Source: Apiospora phragmitis
Lineage: Eukaryota; Ascomycota; Sordariomycetes; Amphisphaeriales; Apiosporaceae
NCBI GenBank assembly: GCA_038363925.1
Contig: JAQQWL010000016.1
Span: 930,001 to 994,000, forward strand
Direction of reading: 5' to 3'
Length of the DNA: 64,000 bases
Shown here: positions 25,834 to 38,800 of the stretch, piece after piece
Layout of the letters: the number at the start of each line of letters is the position of its first letter
Numbering within the stretch: position 1 is the stretch's first letter
Translations under genes and position numbers: made by a program
The notes under the pieces: model-generated
What the model saw: the letters and a program-made list of their open reading frames with translations, nothing else
What the model was told of the DNA's origin: nothing
Databases searched by the model: none

Positions 25834-27400
25834 ATGGCGTCGTCCGCAACAAGCAACAAAAACAACATGGATGACCGTGTGTACGACTTGGTAGTGGTCG
25901 GGGCGACTGGATATACCGGCACGCTGACAGCTGAGCACATCGCGCAATTCCTGCCCACGAACACCAAGTGGGCTATCGCGGGACGCTCCACGGGGAAACT
26001 AGACGAACTCGCGGTCAAACTGAAGAAGCTGAGTCCGGATCGGGTACAGCCAGGTCAGTTGGGTAGCGATTGCGATGCTGGATCTTTCCCCTTTCCTCCG
26101 TACGGGCATAGAGGCTGACCTGTGCGGAAATGGGCTGCTAGTGGCCGAGACATTCGATCTATCGGACGAGAGAGCACTGGCACAGCTGGTGGGCAAGGCA
26201 AAGGTCTGCATTAGTGTTGTCTCGTATTGGCAGGTAGGAGAGGAGGTAGTGAGGGCCTGTGTCGCGAGCGGTACGGATTACGTGGACGCGTGAGTACCTT
26301 CATCACGACTGCTTGGCTGGCTATTCCTGGCCAGGAATCGGCGTCTCCTTATCACCGGAAACTGACGACATCTCTACTGACGGTAGCAATGGTGGAATAT
26401 ACGGGTTGAAAGGATGGATCGACAAGTACCACGAACAGGCTGTGGCTAGACGCGTTACTGTGAGTATTCCACTATCTAGCACCAATACCGCTTGTTACCA
26501 TGGCTAGTGGGGGCGGACTGTAGAAAGTGCTTCTCACTAACATACTGTCAGCTTATCCATGCCTGCGCCGTCTATGCTGCCCCTCACGATCTGCTGACAC
26601 TACTCCTCATCCGTGAGCTCCGAAGCAGAGCGTCGGTGCAGACACGGAAGGTAGTCGTCGCCGTTGTTGGGACGCCCATGGGGATCAGCGGCGGAACGGC
26701 AGATTCCATCATGCACGATGCAACATCTTCACCTCCAGACGCCGCAGCGAAGTTGCAGAATCCCTGGATCTTGTCCCCTGTACCTGGCATTACCGGGGGT
26801 TCTGATGACCGCACAGATGTCTTTGGCATGTACTCGGAGAACGGGCTCGGGCTGCTGTCTGATACCTCTTACAGTGCCGCACAGGACCGCCATATCGTCC
26901 ATCGAACGTGGGGTTTGCTTAGCGGCAGCGACAACGGCTATGGCTCGCACTTTCAGTACCGGGAGTATTCTCGGGCAGAGTCCAAAATCTCGGGTATACT
27001 GAAATTTCTGACTGCTCTACTTACCTCGTGTGTGCTACGTTTCGCCTTGCTCCGGGCCTTTGCGAAGCGATTCGTGTTTCCTGCGCCAGGGGAGGGCCCT
27101 GATGTCAAGCAGTCGCGGCTCGACCGCTTCACGATTGAAGCTGTGGCCGTGGGCGAACCTGAGGGCGCCCAAGGTAAGGCTGCGCCCAGGGCCTATGGAC
27201 GTTTCACATTCCACGGCGGCGCGGGGTACTTATGCACAGCAGCTTGTCTGGCACAAGGAGCGGCGACATTGCTGTCAGGCTCGAGAGACGACGTGACCAG
27301 TGGGCACCAGGGCGGTATGATTACACCTGCTTTCCTCGGAGCAGGGCTGATGGAAAGATTGTGCAAGGCAGGCGGGGAGGTTGAAGTGAGGATGCTGTGA
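25834..27400 (+). CDS. Saccharopine dehydrogenase-like (trans-acting enoyl reductase-type) oxidoreductase
   Basis: Four exons (25834-26053, 26112-26289, 26387-26459, 26552-27400) join in phase to 439 residues. The N terminus has a Rossmann dinucleotide-binding motif (DLVVVGATGYTGTLTAEHI, GXXGXXG type) and a typical AIAGRSTGKLDEL second strand. Further on are CVASGTDYVDANG, HACAVYAAPHDLL and the late motifs AYGRFTFHGGAGYLCTA and GGMITPAFLGAGL seen in the family. Fungal members relate to the human SCCPDH and mycobacterial enoyl-reductase-like group; their substrate is generally unknown. Hydrophobic residues about 300-320 suggest membrane or lipid-droplet association. True saccharopine (lysine) activity is not implied. 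Confidence 0.82.
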
Positions 27401-28115
27401 GCAGTGAGGAGTCTCGCATGGGAAACTTGTATCTACCCATTCTTGAAAGATGGGTTGCTGTATTGCTGCATTGCTTCCTGGGGCCCAACTGACGATCAGA
27501 GAGGATTGGCCATATGCTGCTTAACGGTTAGTCTGAATAGTGTTCCCCATCATACGATGGCATAGGAGGCCTGATCCCGGAACTTCCAGGTCACATCAAG
27601 ATTGCCCAGCACAACTTATTCCCGAGACCAATTGCCGTAGTCCTTATGCCCGATGAGTCGTCCAATACAAATTTCGATCCCATGCAATGATTGGAGGCTG
27701 AACGATGCAGGTAGAAGCCAACTCACAGCGGTGAATGGACGAGACTCATGATTGCATCAACACCATAACCTACTCCGAGATGAGGCAGGGGACTTCCTTG
27801 GTTTACATGCACCAGCTCTTTGCGGCATGCTCTCCGTGAAAGCCTCCTGATTGGATCGTAACCAGAGTCCAAACGAGTGGACATTGTTTCCTGCTCAGGG
27901 ATAGGGCACTTGGGCACCTCTAAGTACCTGAATGAATAAGGGCGCTCGGGCCATCCGTTGCGCCGGCTAGGTACTTTAGGTTAGCAGATGCTGCTAACAT
28001 TGAAACTACCTATGTAGGCCCAAGGGAAATCTTCCATGTTCAAGAAAACCACCATCACTGGTTTGCTGCAGGTTTGCTGCAATCCCTTTTCCCTCCCCCC
28101 AATAAAATTCTAGCC
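27401..28115. other. Intergenic region upstream of URM1
   Basis: This 715 bp region should hold the 3' end of the oxidoreductase transcript and the URM1 promoter. A short tandem duplication (ggtttgctgca, twice at about 28060-28082) lies near the URM1 start. No gene was recognised. Confidence 0.4.
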
Positions 28116-28848
28116 ATGGCTGTCGAAGTAGAGGCCGCCTCGCCAGAGGTCGCCAAAATGCCCGTCGTCGTCGAGTTTTCGTACGTGGCCGCCGCAACCC
28201 AGAAAGAAACACCTTTTGCCCCTCCTCTCCCTCCTTCCCCTTCCCCGTGACTCCTCGTCTGCCCTTGCTGATTGGTTCACATCAAAATTCTACCGTGACC
28301 ATGACGCTGAGAAAACAGCCTGACGCTAGTTGGCTATGGGAACTTGCTGGCTGACCTTAGAATCCTCTACAGTGGTGGTTTAGAGATGCTATTCTCCGAT
28401 CAGCGTCGGCATTCCCTCTCCATCCCCGTTACGACCAGCGAGGGCAAGCCCGCAACCGTGGCGTTTCTCATCGACTACCTGTGCCGCAACACTATGAAAG
28501 ACACTCGGAAGGAGCTCTTCGTTCTGGATGATCACCTGTAAGTCTCTGTTTTATTTGGCGCTCGCGCGGTTTGACTTTCCCGTGTGCCCCTCCTCCTTCC
28601 CTAGACTGAAGCATCGTTCTGGGCCTCGCCGTTTTCCTCCCCCTTCCTGCTCCTCCTCCCCAGAGATAAGAGCGAGCTAGTGAGGGCCATGCACTAGCTG
28701 TAAGCGAGGCTGATGATGTGGCATTTTCAGTCGGCCGGGTATCCTTGTCTTGATCAACGACGCAGACTGGGAACTTGAAGGTGAAGAGGCCTACGAGATT
28801 CAGAGTGGTGACAACATACTATTTGTCTCAACGCTGCATGGCGGTTAG
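28116..28848 (+). CDS. URM1: Ubiquitin-related modifier URM1
   Basis: Exons 28116-28180, 28373-28537 and 28731-28848 join in phase to 115 residues. The protein has [18 protein letters not shown] near the start, [11 protein letters not shown] in the middle, [16 protein letters not shown], and the C terminus [10 protein letters not shown] ending in the Gly-Gly that is thiocarboxylated. Urm1 is the sulfur carrier for 2-thiolation of wobble uridine in tRNA and can also be conjugated to proteins in oxidative stress. A short N-terminal extension (about 15 residues, Ala/Glu-rich) precedes the beta-grasp fold. The two introns (192 and 193 bp) are long for this gene set. Confidence 0.95.
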
Positions 28849-31118
28849 AGCTATTTGCTGGGGCAGATCCGGCTCTGCCGTCATGTTCGAAGCGTCTCCC
28901 TCTCTCCCTCCCTTCTCGCCCATTTCGGCAGTAATATAAGTGGCCCGGAGGACAAGGGGAGCCCGAGGAACGGAAAGCTGCTGTATGCCGGGAAGTATCA
29001 TGAGCTTGTCCCGGTGTACGACATGATCGACTAGCTTCAGATGGGATGGGAAACCCCCCGTTTACCCTCTGGTCTACCCTACCCCGCCGTGGCGTAGGTA
29101 AAACATCAGCAGTCATCGACTCCGAGCTGAGCAGTACTAGCTGTTGCTGTGTGGATGCGCTGCATTCGACCTGCAGCCAAGAACGCCCATCTCATCTCTC
29201 TTGTTATGCCGTCCACCGTCGTACTGTCCAGATCTTGTGCACCCGTCGCCGGCTTTGAGAACTGACAAGGCCTGCCCACCCTTTCCAACCCCCCTGTGCT
29301 GTATGCAGCGTCCGCAGATCCAGATAGGAGCTCTGCGATACTTGAGATTCATTGCAGCACACAGTGTCGTGCCACGAAGTCGGGCAATAGGAGAAATATA
29401 ATATATATCTTTCCTAGGTCTGAGCGGTGAAGCGCAACTGCATGTAATCATAATGCCGGACAAAACCCCTGGCCAATCGTGTTATTTGACGTTTCGTCAT
29501 ACTTGCTCAAATGGGAATGTCGCTACTCCAACCCCAACTGCAGAAACGAAAGCCGCTACATACAAAGACACGACTAGAAAAGCGACACATTGCATTATGC
29601 CTCTCCCCTTTCTCTTGTCTTTGATGGTGGGCCATCCGGAGAAGCCCTCGACATCGAAACCCGCGTCTAGTCGCTTTGCTAAGACATGCCTTCCTGGGTG
29701 AGGTTGGGATTGCGGCCTAGGTAGCCGTTCCGCGGTCACGTCAGTATAGGATGCCTGCCAACCTTCGCCTTGTCTTGAAACTGGACATATACGTACATAC
29801 TCATGTAGCCAATGATATTGTGGCGGGCGGCGGGTGATGGGATGCTAGCTCCGGTTATACCTGGTCGGGAGATCTGGCAATCTCCCTCCCATTACGCTTT
29901 TCTGTCCCTAGTGGGCGAATGAGGCGCGCCCTGCGGGACGGGGGGGGACCTGCTAGTATCAGTCATGTTATCTCACCAAAAGTGATATGTGACAGAAACG
30001 ATGCGCCGCGCCCATTCAAAGTTCGTGAGAGACAACTGTCTAGGTTTCTGATGTGGGCAAGGGGGGGGGGGGGTAACGGAAAAGAAAAGGATAGACCAGA
30101 AGCCATCGAGAAATTAGTGATGCACTACGTCTCTGTCAATTGGCTGGTCCCCTTTCTCCTTCTCATTTACTTGTGCATGTAGAAAGAAACCGATCGAGTC
30201 TGACACCTCGACCGCGGTACCTATCTCGCGGTAAGGAAGAAAAAGAAAGGAAAATTGCACAATATGTACATGCAGCGTTGAAAAATGGCTACCTGCACCA
30301 CGTTGGCTAGCTAGCCACGCATCAGCCAAGGGACTCTAGGTCCCTGATCGACTGTCCAACCCCAAGGATGAGTGCGTCACGTCTGTTTCGCCGTTGCAAA
30401 ACCGCCAATGTCTCTGGCCCTCCCCCGGTCATACCTTTTCTTACGTCTCGAGACCAGCGAATATCCGGTGTACATTCACCAGTCCATAGCGTAGACGACT
30501 CAATAACTGTAAGGGGCGAGTAAGGACCAATGTTGCTTGGATATGACAGTAAATTCGTTCTCAGTGCTGTAATAAAGGACGTGAGAGATGGAAATACGCG
30601 GCAATTACACAGAAACAATAAGTAATCGATATTCAGACAGCCAAGCCTGATGGAAACATAACCAAAACGCTCAAGACCCAGCCAGCCCAGCTAGAAAGCC
30701 CTTACATGAAAATAGACATCTTCTATACCTCCCACAGTGACATGATCGTACCGCCATCTCAGAAAATGCAACAAAAACTAACCGCCTCATCTTTTTTGTA
30801 TAGTCGTACGCCATGTGTCTCTCTGTAACCTCTCTGTGGTTTTTTCGTCTTCTTTTCTTTATCTTTTTCGTTTTGTTGAGTGTGTTGTACTGGAGAATAG
30901 CAGAAACCCTTATATAATGGTAAACCCCCAAATGCAAGATTTTGGACAAAAACAAGTAGGAACATCCCTCCCATGATCATTATTTTGGTACAGGCGTAAA
31001 GCGTGAAAGGGGTCAAGAAACTCCCCGGCCCGTTCATCTAAGCTTGCTTAGAAGCCAGAGAAAAGACAAGCTTCCCGGTAAAAGTGGCGACAGATCCGTA
31101 TTGCAATGGAGTAGAATC
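28849..31118. other. Convergent gene-free region between URM1 and the C2H2 gene
   Basis: This 2.3 kb region lies between convergent genes. It contains a run of 13 G at 30061-30073. Reading frames are short and unconvincing on both strands. Part of it is probably the long 3' untranslated region of the C2H2 gene. Confidence 0.4.
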
Positions 31119-32894
31119 CTAGTACATGCGGTGTTGCTCGAAGGATAGATTGCGGTTATGGTCCTCCTCGTAGAAGGTCCCAGTCGAGCTCGGAGTGGCG
31201 CCACTACCCGACAGGCTCTCCTGGTCCACATCCATCATCTCGTATGGACGAGTGCTGCGGCCGACCATCATATGGTGTTGTTGATCAGGGTTGTTGTGTT
31301 GTTGCTGGTGATGCTGGTGCTGGCGCATCATCACGTACGAGTGGTAGTCTCCTTCGTGGTGGTGCTGGTGCGGATGCAGCCCCTGGTGATGGGGGTGTTG
31401 CAGCTCGGCAGGGTGAGGCAGTTGCGGTAGTTGCGGCACCGAGCCGGAAGTCATGTGTGGGTGCATGGGCGGCGTGTGTTGCTGTTGAGCCAGATGGTGG
31501 CTGGAGGACCCTACGAGGCTTTGGCCAATGTGAGGGTGAGACCTTGGAACCGCGGGAGCGACATTCCTATCTCGACCGCGGCCCTTAATACCCTTGTTGA
31601 GGTTTTTGTAGATAATGGCAAAGTCATCGAAAACCTTCCGTTCATCCTTGGGTAGGCTGTTGAGTTCCGCCGCCGACATGGTGGCAAACTTCTCGGTCAA
31701 TTCCATAAGAGTCTTGGTGTGGAATTTGTTTTGGTGTGACTGGGAGAGTTCAGACAAGTCAGCATAAACGTCTGGAACAAGGATGGTAGGAAAAGAACCA
31801 ACCTTGAGATTTCCACGCTGTGTGAAAGGCCTCCCACAACCGTCGAGATTACAGTAGAATCTCTTAGACGGGTCGTGAACATTCATGTGTGCCCGAACAT
31901 TGCCACGCTGGGCAAACCTCTTGCCACACTGTTCACACGCAAATGGCTTCTCGCCAGTGTGTCGACGTTCATGGGTCTAGTACGTTTAGCGAGGTGCAAT
32001 GCAAAAGGGGATGGATGGAAGCATACCTTCAAGTTCCCAAGCTGAGAGAAATAGTGGCCACAGCCTGGATGATTGCAGGGCTGTTATCCGTTTTGTTAGC
32101 CAAGGATCATCAAGTATTGTTCAGTATGGAAAACTCACGTAGGGCTTCTCGCCGGTATGGCTGCGAATATGGATGTAAAGATGTGTTTTCTGTGCAAACC
32201 TTTGGTTGCAATCTGCCACATCACACCGGTATTTTTTGGGATGCTTCTCGTTGGACTTCACGTCCTCTGGGCTGGCAGACCTGGAGCCCCGAGGTGGTGA
32301 TGGGTAACGAGCCTCTGGGCTGTTATCTTCGGGCTTGTTATTCAGCTTGGATTGTACAACCCTCATCAGATTGTCGATGAATGTGTTGTTCTCGAATTTG
32401 TTGCCGTCGTTTTTGGCACTGGTTGGCGTAAGTGCTGCTGACGAGTCTTGGCCCCTTACAGGCTGTGGTGGCGTGTGCAGTTCGTGCTTAACCTCTGGGC
32501 TTGCTGTGGTTGACCCTATATTGGAATGCATACTGTCCCTGTGATAGTTGTTGTCCGGCGTCTTCTCATTGCTGATAGGCATTACTCGAAGTGTCGGGCG
32601 CCCGTCCGAGAACTGCCTGAAAGGCGCAACGAGAGGGCTGGGAGTCGATGGAGGGTATGCTTGGAAACCAAAGTGATTCTGCGGTTGGTAATGGGGGGCC
32701 GTCATGCTTGATACTGAGGGCATACTATAGGAGTTGCCAACCATGTATTGAGTAGCAACCGAGGGTTGCTGTACTGTAGGAGAGCTGGTTGCTCTAGAAT
32801 CATACTGCATCATGCCGGAATGGCCCATCATGCCATATTCGGGGGCAGACTGATGGTGCTCTTGCCATCGTCCCCAGGTCGTTGGGAGCTGCAT
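31119..32894 (-). CDS. AZF1-like C2H2 zinc-finger transcription factor
   Basis: Four exons (32139-32894, 32027-32080, 31803-31976, 31119-31739) join in phase to 534 residues. A Ser/Pro/Gln-rich N-terminal half precedes four adjacent C2H2 fingers: CDVADCNQRFAQKTHLYIHI, CNHPGCGHYFSQLGNLKTHE, CEQCGKRFAQRGNVRAHMN and CNLDGCGRPFTQRGNLKSHQ, joined by TGEKP-type linkers. Directly after come the conserved KFHTKTLMELTEKFA and FAIIYKNLNKGIKGRGRDR, typical of fungal Azf1-like regulators. The C terminus is His/Gln-rich (low complexity, about 31240-31500). The frame is open up to 33203, but the ATG at 32894 (MQLPTTWGRW) is the likely start. It is expected to be a nuclear DNA-binding activator; targets are not inferable here. 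Confidence 0.9.
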
Positions 32895-35800
32895 CGTGGC
32901 TTTTGGCGTTGTGTGACTAGTTAATACCAGGACTTTGGTTGATCTAGGTGAGCCCTCCTCGTTGCGGTATCCAGGGACAGACGCAGTATGACAAGGTAGT
33001 TGCAAGTGTAATTGTAGAATAAGCCTTGTTCTGGCAGGATCGGTAGGGTGATATGGATGATGATGATGATACGTAGTGGACTGGAGGTAATAGAAAGACA
33101 AAAGCCGCCGAATATAACGAAGAAAAGGAAAGACTCGTGGTTCACGAAGTGACGGATATGTGTCCAAGGATATAGTAACCGAGTCAGGTATCAGACATCT
33201 CATCGGTTTCCTGTAAGGAACAAGACTTGGGGCACTCGAGATATTATACTCCGAGAAGCAAGATGATTTGCACTGGGGTCCCCACCTGGGCCACTCGCGC
33301 GTGTGTTAGGTACTGCTGCCGGGGATCGACTTGCGAGCGACCAGGGCGTATGTTCTGGGCAGAACGCTTGTACGTATGGGGTTAAGAGACTGGAGAGACT
33401 AAGCCAGGGCTTGGGAAAGACACCTTGTGCTCACATCTCATATCAGACCCCCACCCACGACTCTCTGTATCAGGACGGGGCTCCTAGACAGCCCAGGTTC
33501 GATCGAGATGGAGGAATATTGCATCTAAGACTTGGTCCTGAGCCCAGCAGAAGGAATAGTGGATGACAGGGCGGCCGAGCCAGGATTGAGACATTCTGGA
33601 CTGATGCGGCAAAGGAGAGAGGCTAGTGTCCACGCCTCGAGCCTCCCACTAACAACATTGGTTGCTATATGGCCTCCAGTGAGTGGCTGGGATTGAGTAA
33701 CGGCGACAGTCACAGCTATCGACCACCGGCCACTGCAAGAGGGGGAAGTCACGGCATGGTTGGTCAACACTTGCTGAACAGGAATACATGGCGAGCTGAT
33801 GGGAGCCTGAGCTGCCCATCAGGCTTGATCCATGTCGGTGACGATTCCAAATAAACAACACAATCTCCATAGCCGGAGATCAGCGATGTTCGTCAAGCCA
33901 GGTCGACAGATTCGAAACCAGGTAGCTAGTAGTCCACTTTACCACACTCTAGGGACAGTCGAATCGGGGAGGTCTCATTGTTTCGTTTGCACTACTACAT
34001 ATGCCCAGCCGCCTAAGAATAACTCGAAGGACTCCCAGTGTGCTCAGTTAGGTGGGTGTGGTACCCGCAGCGGGAGAGCTACCAGGGGCGTTGTACCGGG
34101 GAGGGATTCCAGGGACTAGTGGCAGGTAGCGAGAAGGAGGGCTAGTGGGTTCGAATCGATTGACTACAGGTACAGTACGTACAGTACGTACATACATACA
34201 TGGGCCACCAGCTTGTGGGCGCGCGTAAAAGGCCGTCTGCAATATGTGTGGTGGTTGAAGTCGCCGTAATCCAGTAGCAGAAGCCGAGAGCTATTAGGTT
34301 TAGCCTCTATCAAGTGAATCAAGCTGGGGTACCCTTGCGAAACAGGCGATCACTACTCCGTAAAATCCCCTCAAATCCAATCTGGTAGCTCCGCCATCGA
34401 CGGCCGGAACTCCACGGATGCGAGTTGCCTGGAGACCACTCCGGTCTGGTCTGTAGGTTATCATCATCAATGTATGAGCGAATGAGGTGAATGTAGTTTA
34501 GATGCAGGCCACACCGATTGCCCGGTTGCGCTACCGGCCATGTCAATCAATAGCCGCACATGCAGTGTCCACGACGAGGACAGCCTTCTGGACTCGACAA
34601 TCTACTCAGTATATGGGCCATACAGTGTAGGTAGAACTGGCAACAAGAGCAGCAGCAAGTGGCCGAAGTCAGTGGCGGCTGAGGTACTCCAACTTGCCTG
34701 TGCTGTAGAGCAGGTTGGGTGGTAGCTGGCGCTGAAACAGCGACAAGTCTAACCCAGGCTATAGATGCAGGTTTAATGAAGCTACGAAGCTATGAAGCTA
34801 TGAAGGCAGGTTTTGATATGACACGTCGTAAACTGCTGCGCTGAGATGTTAAAGTCAATCCTGCCACCTGCAGGACGTGTTCGCCATTGAATCATCACTC
34901 ATGAGAGCGAGGGTGTGAAGTTATTGCCTTCTTTCATGTCCTCTCCTTCTCCCTCTGCCTCTCCCACCATCTGCAGTACAGACCTCGTCTATCTCACCGT
35001 ATCGGGCCAAGACGAATGGGCAGAGAGGCGGACAAGCTGTCAGATATGACAGATGGGAAATTGGACGGGATTAGCGTGGCATATCAGGTCTGTCGGCCAG
35101 TCGGTACTTACACGAGGTAAATTTCTGGGTGTGGTGGTTGTTCCAAAGATCTGCGGGCAGGGATCATGGAAGTCCCATTGGCAAATCAACCTGTTTGCGA
35201 CGGGGGAAGGACTCTTCGCATGTATCATCCGATCGGAACAAGTATCTGGGCTGCAATACCATGCCAAAGTAGTATGCGCTTTTCATAATAGTAACACTGC
35301 GCTACGACCGCACGCGCACGGGTGCACCCAATGGCAGTTCCGCTTCTGCTTCCGCTGGAGGGTTGCAATCTACATCGTGCTAATCTGCCAGCCAACCATC
35401 CGTTGGATTTCCTATACCGAGTCCATGGCCGCTGACAGCCTGACAGCACTGGCCTCAACTGTTGCTGGCCCGGCGCCAGGTCCTTGGGTCAGGTCGCCCT
35501 GTGTGCGGATCTTTACATGGGAGGCGTGGGGGGTTCTCAGTAATAAGACCAGCCAGTGCTGTTAACCAAATCGCCTATACTCACTCAGCGGTGTTTTTGG
35601 ATGTTTTCGTTGCGTGCTAGATAGGTGCACGGCATCCTCCAGATCTAACGGTCGGTTCTCATAACAAGTTGAAGGTTGGAAAGCCGTCAGAAGCGGTCTG
35701 TTGAATTAGCATCTTAGTCTGCAGTAGTCCCGTTTTCCGTTCCGCTTCGAGTGTTGCGCGCCTTTCTTGGCACGTTGGCGTTGTGCTAGAAACATGGTCT

Positions 35801-38800
35801 ATATTATCCTACACAGACACTAATAACCAACGGTTGCTGTAAGATTGCATTGGAACTCTGGATGTTTACTTTGTCAAACTTCAATCGTTTCTTTGCTTCT
35901 TTGCCAGGGAGCCTCAGGACCCCTTCCCTCCCCCGCAACTAGACTCAGCCACCAGATCGGACTTCAGGTGACGTTCCAGATGACCAGTGCAGTGCAGGCA
36001 ATAGTGCAGGCCTTCCCAATCCTGAGATTAGCAGCCAGCCAGCATCGTTGGGCGCATCTGGATGCCGTTGCATGATGCTCCTTCACTTACTGCAGCACCG
36101 CTGCCGGCTACGGCGCCATCGCCATACTGGCTTGCCCGGCCCAGCTGCAATTGGGTGATCTGCATGAAACAGCCATGGGGAACTCCTAGATGTTCATGCC
36201 GGTGAATTTGTCATGAACAGGTCCTAGGCGAAGCCACAGGTCGATAGTGTAAGTGAAAATGACAAGGTCGCCTGCTCAAATACCAGCAGTGGATGTGATA
36301 TATCATCTGGGAGCAGCAGCGCCATACGTGACACTGGTTCGATCACCATGCACGTACGATCTGTCTCCCTCGACCTCAAGCCTCACTTGGCGAGCTGCTC
36401 ATCTCTAGCACACTCTACATGGAGATCTAGCTCTATCACCTTCTGCTGTGTATGCACATGATGAACTCCAAATCCAATACCACGGGAATGGGTGCGACCG
36501 AAGCAAGCCACACTGCCACGGCTGGGAGCTTTGGCCGGCGATCGCATCGATCAGTGTGCTATTAGCCTGATGACCCACCCTGCCATCCTTCATAGCGATC
36601 CTTCTCAAAGAGCAGCAACCTTCGCCGCGAGGCATCAATTTGCAAGCTCAAGGAGCCAATCTGGTGTGAATACTATGGTGGAAGCTGGACGGCAGTAGAT
36701 AGTAGAGTCCCAAAAGAGACATATCAGCAAGACACGGACGGAGAAGACGTGCGACTATCTCCAATCTTATTTCGTATACGTCGAAACTCAAGCCAATGCA
36801 TCCCATCCCCATCCCTTTGGCCAGGCGGCATGCTGCAAGGCCGAAACTTTTCTACTGTAGACATGCATGCTCAAGGGGCAGAGTCCCGCCATCGCCTTCG
36901 ACGCGGATCCATCGCTACTGACAGTGTGGGAAGGACCCCCAGCACACGCTTACTCGGTTGGCTACATGACTATGTATGCATGTATAGGCGTGCCTTCTAT
37001 CGGCTGTGCCGTGGTATGCCGGCTTCCCGAAATACATACATCGTAACTCGGATTTCGTAAATGTCCGCATGCGTCAACGAAGGTAATGTTTGCATACGGA
37101 CTGTGCTGCATACCTACCAATACCTAATCAACCATACCAGCGTCTCCGACCGGAAGGGAGGAGAAGCCGGCCAGATTATTGGGGCTTAACTTTACAAAAG
37201 CCCCTGATCCGCGCTGACGTCTTCAGCTCCAGACCCTTTGACAGGCGTCGATCCAATCAATCTAACAAGCGTCTTCAGCTTGGATCGGAGCTGATGGTTA
37301 TCTTTGTTCTTCGTATCGAAAAACCAGATTTGCATTTTATTGACAATTGGCAGGCTTCCAAGCATGGCATCGAATAAGTAATTTAACTGAGGTAGGAGGG
37401 GTGGCAAGGAAGATACCCATCACCAGGGCAGCAGCCAAGCCATGTTATTGAAAGCCAGTAACGGAATGACAGGCAGCCGGATGAAAGCTTGTAAGCCGGA
37501 GCATCTACAAGACGGCGGCAGCGAAGTTTCCTACTGGACAAGAGCCCCAAAGGATCGTCCTTCCATGCAGAGCTTGGCATTGCATTTTGAGTTTCGTGCC
37601 GCTCTATCAACCCTCACAGCGATCCCCTCGGGCTTCAGCCTGTATCATATGACGACTGTTCTTTTTCGAGTATTTAAAGAGCGTGACCCATGAAATCTTT
37701 ATCTTGTGGGCACCTTATGCATATGGGTTACACAGACGGGTTTTCCGGGAGGATCCTTCTCGAGTTCATGAGCCATGCGAATCGTCAAAAATGGCACTGA
37801 AATTGATTCACTGACCCGCCGGGTTGGCAGGCGGTTGGCGGGGATCGATCCGGTGGCCAGTCATGCATGCACGGCTCGCGGAATACTCCCTGTGGTAGCA
37901 CGTTAGACATACCTACTGTACTACGCGGGCCGTCAAAGGTCTTGACCGGTACCTCGTCCGGAGAGGGTCGCGAAGAGCCAGGCTGCTCAGTGACAGCGCG
38001 ATGACGCAGGAACATGCGTATCGTGGCGCCTCTTCGCCATCTTCTCCCAGAAGGACCAGCGCACCTACATTTTGTGCCTGCCCAATCAGCGGCAAGGGTG
38101 GAGATATGGTTGGATGTCCGCAGCCCCCCCCCCTTGGCACAGGGTAGGTAGGCATTTGATAGTTCCGAGCAGTCCGTCTAGGCAGTGATCTATTGGCATT
38201 CTGTATTTTCAATAGACGGCAAGTTGCATGCTATGAACTCTGTCGCTTTGGTGTATCCCTTGAGGCGGGAAACTTGGGACGTTGCTGTATGTACAGTTGC
38301 AAGAAGGAGGGGCAGAGAGAGGTTGGAAGGAGGTTAGAATAGAATGCTTGACTTGTCTCTTCGCCTAAGACGCTATTCAGCCACTGTCCCAAGTTTAATG
38401 TTTAATCTGGAGACCCGTCTTTGGAGCTGTCATCCGTTGTCTCTTGTTTTAGTTTGGGAGGCAAGGAGGGGCGCTGGGGAGGTGCACAGACGTCTCCAGT
38501 TCATCTGGAATCGAGTCTAGGTTACGGAGTAATGTCAGATGTACTTGATGTAGACAAATCCGACGCTTTTTTAGTACATCGACGGGCAATCTACGACTAC
38601 TGCGCCCTTAGGGCCTTAGGTAACGAACGGTGCGTTTCCCACTCGCACTTGTCAATAACCTACATACATAACCTACATGCAGTTCAAACCAAGGTCGGAC
38701 CGTTATGTCATGTAAGTACATATGTTTGTGCGGTATGTACGCCCCTACACGCACACATAGGTAGGCCATTCAATTACCGGCTCAAGTTACATAACTGTGA

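Noticed and set aside
34141..34165. tRNA-like T-loop text (gggttcgaatc)
   Set aside because: No matching box A, anticodon arm or acceptor stem could be placed around it on either strand.
35053..35565. Plus-strand frame of 170 codons
   Set aside because: Composition (many Trp, Cys and mixed residues) and lack of any motif fit chance better than coding.
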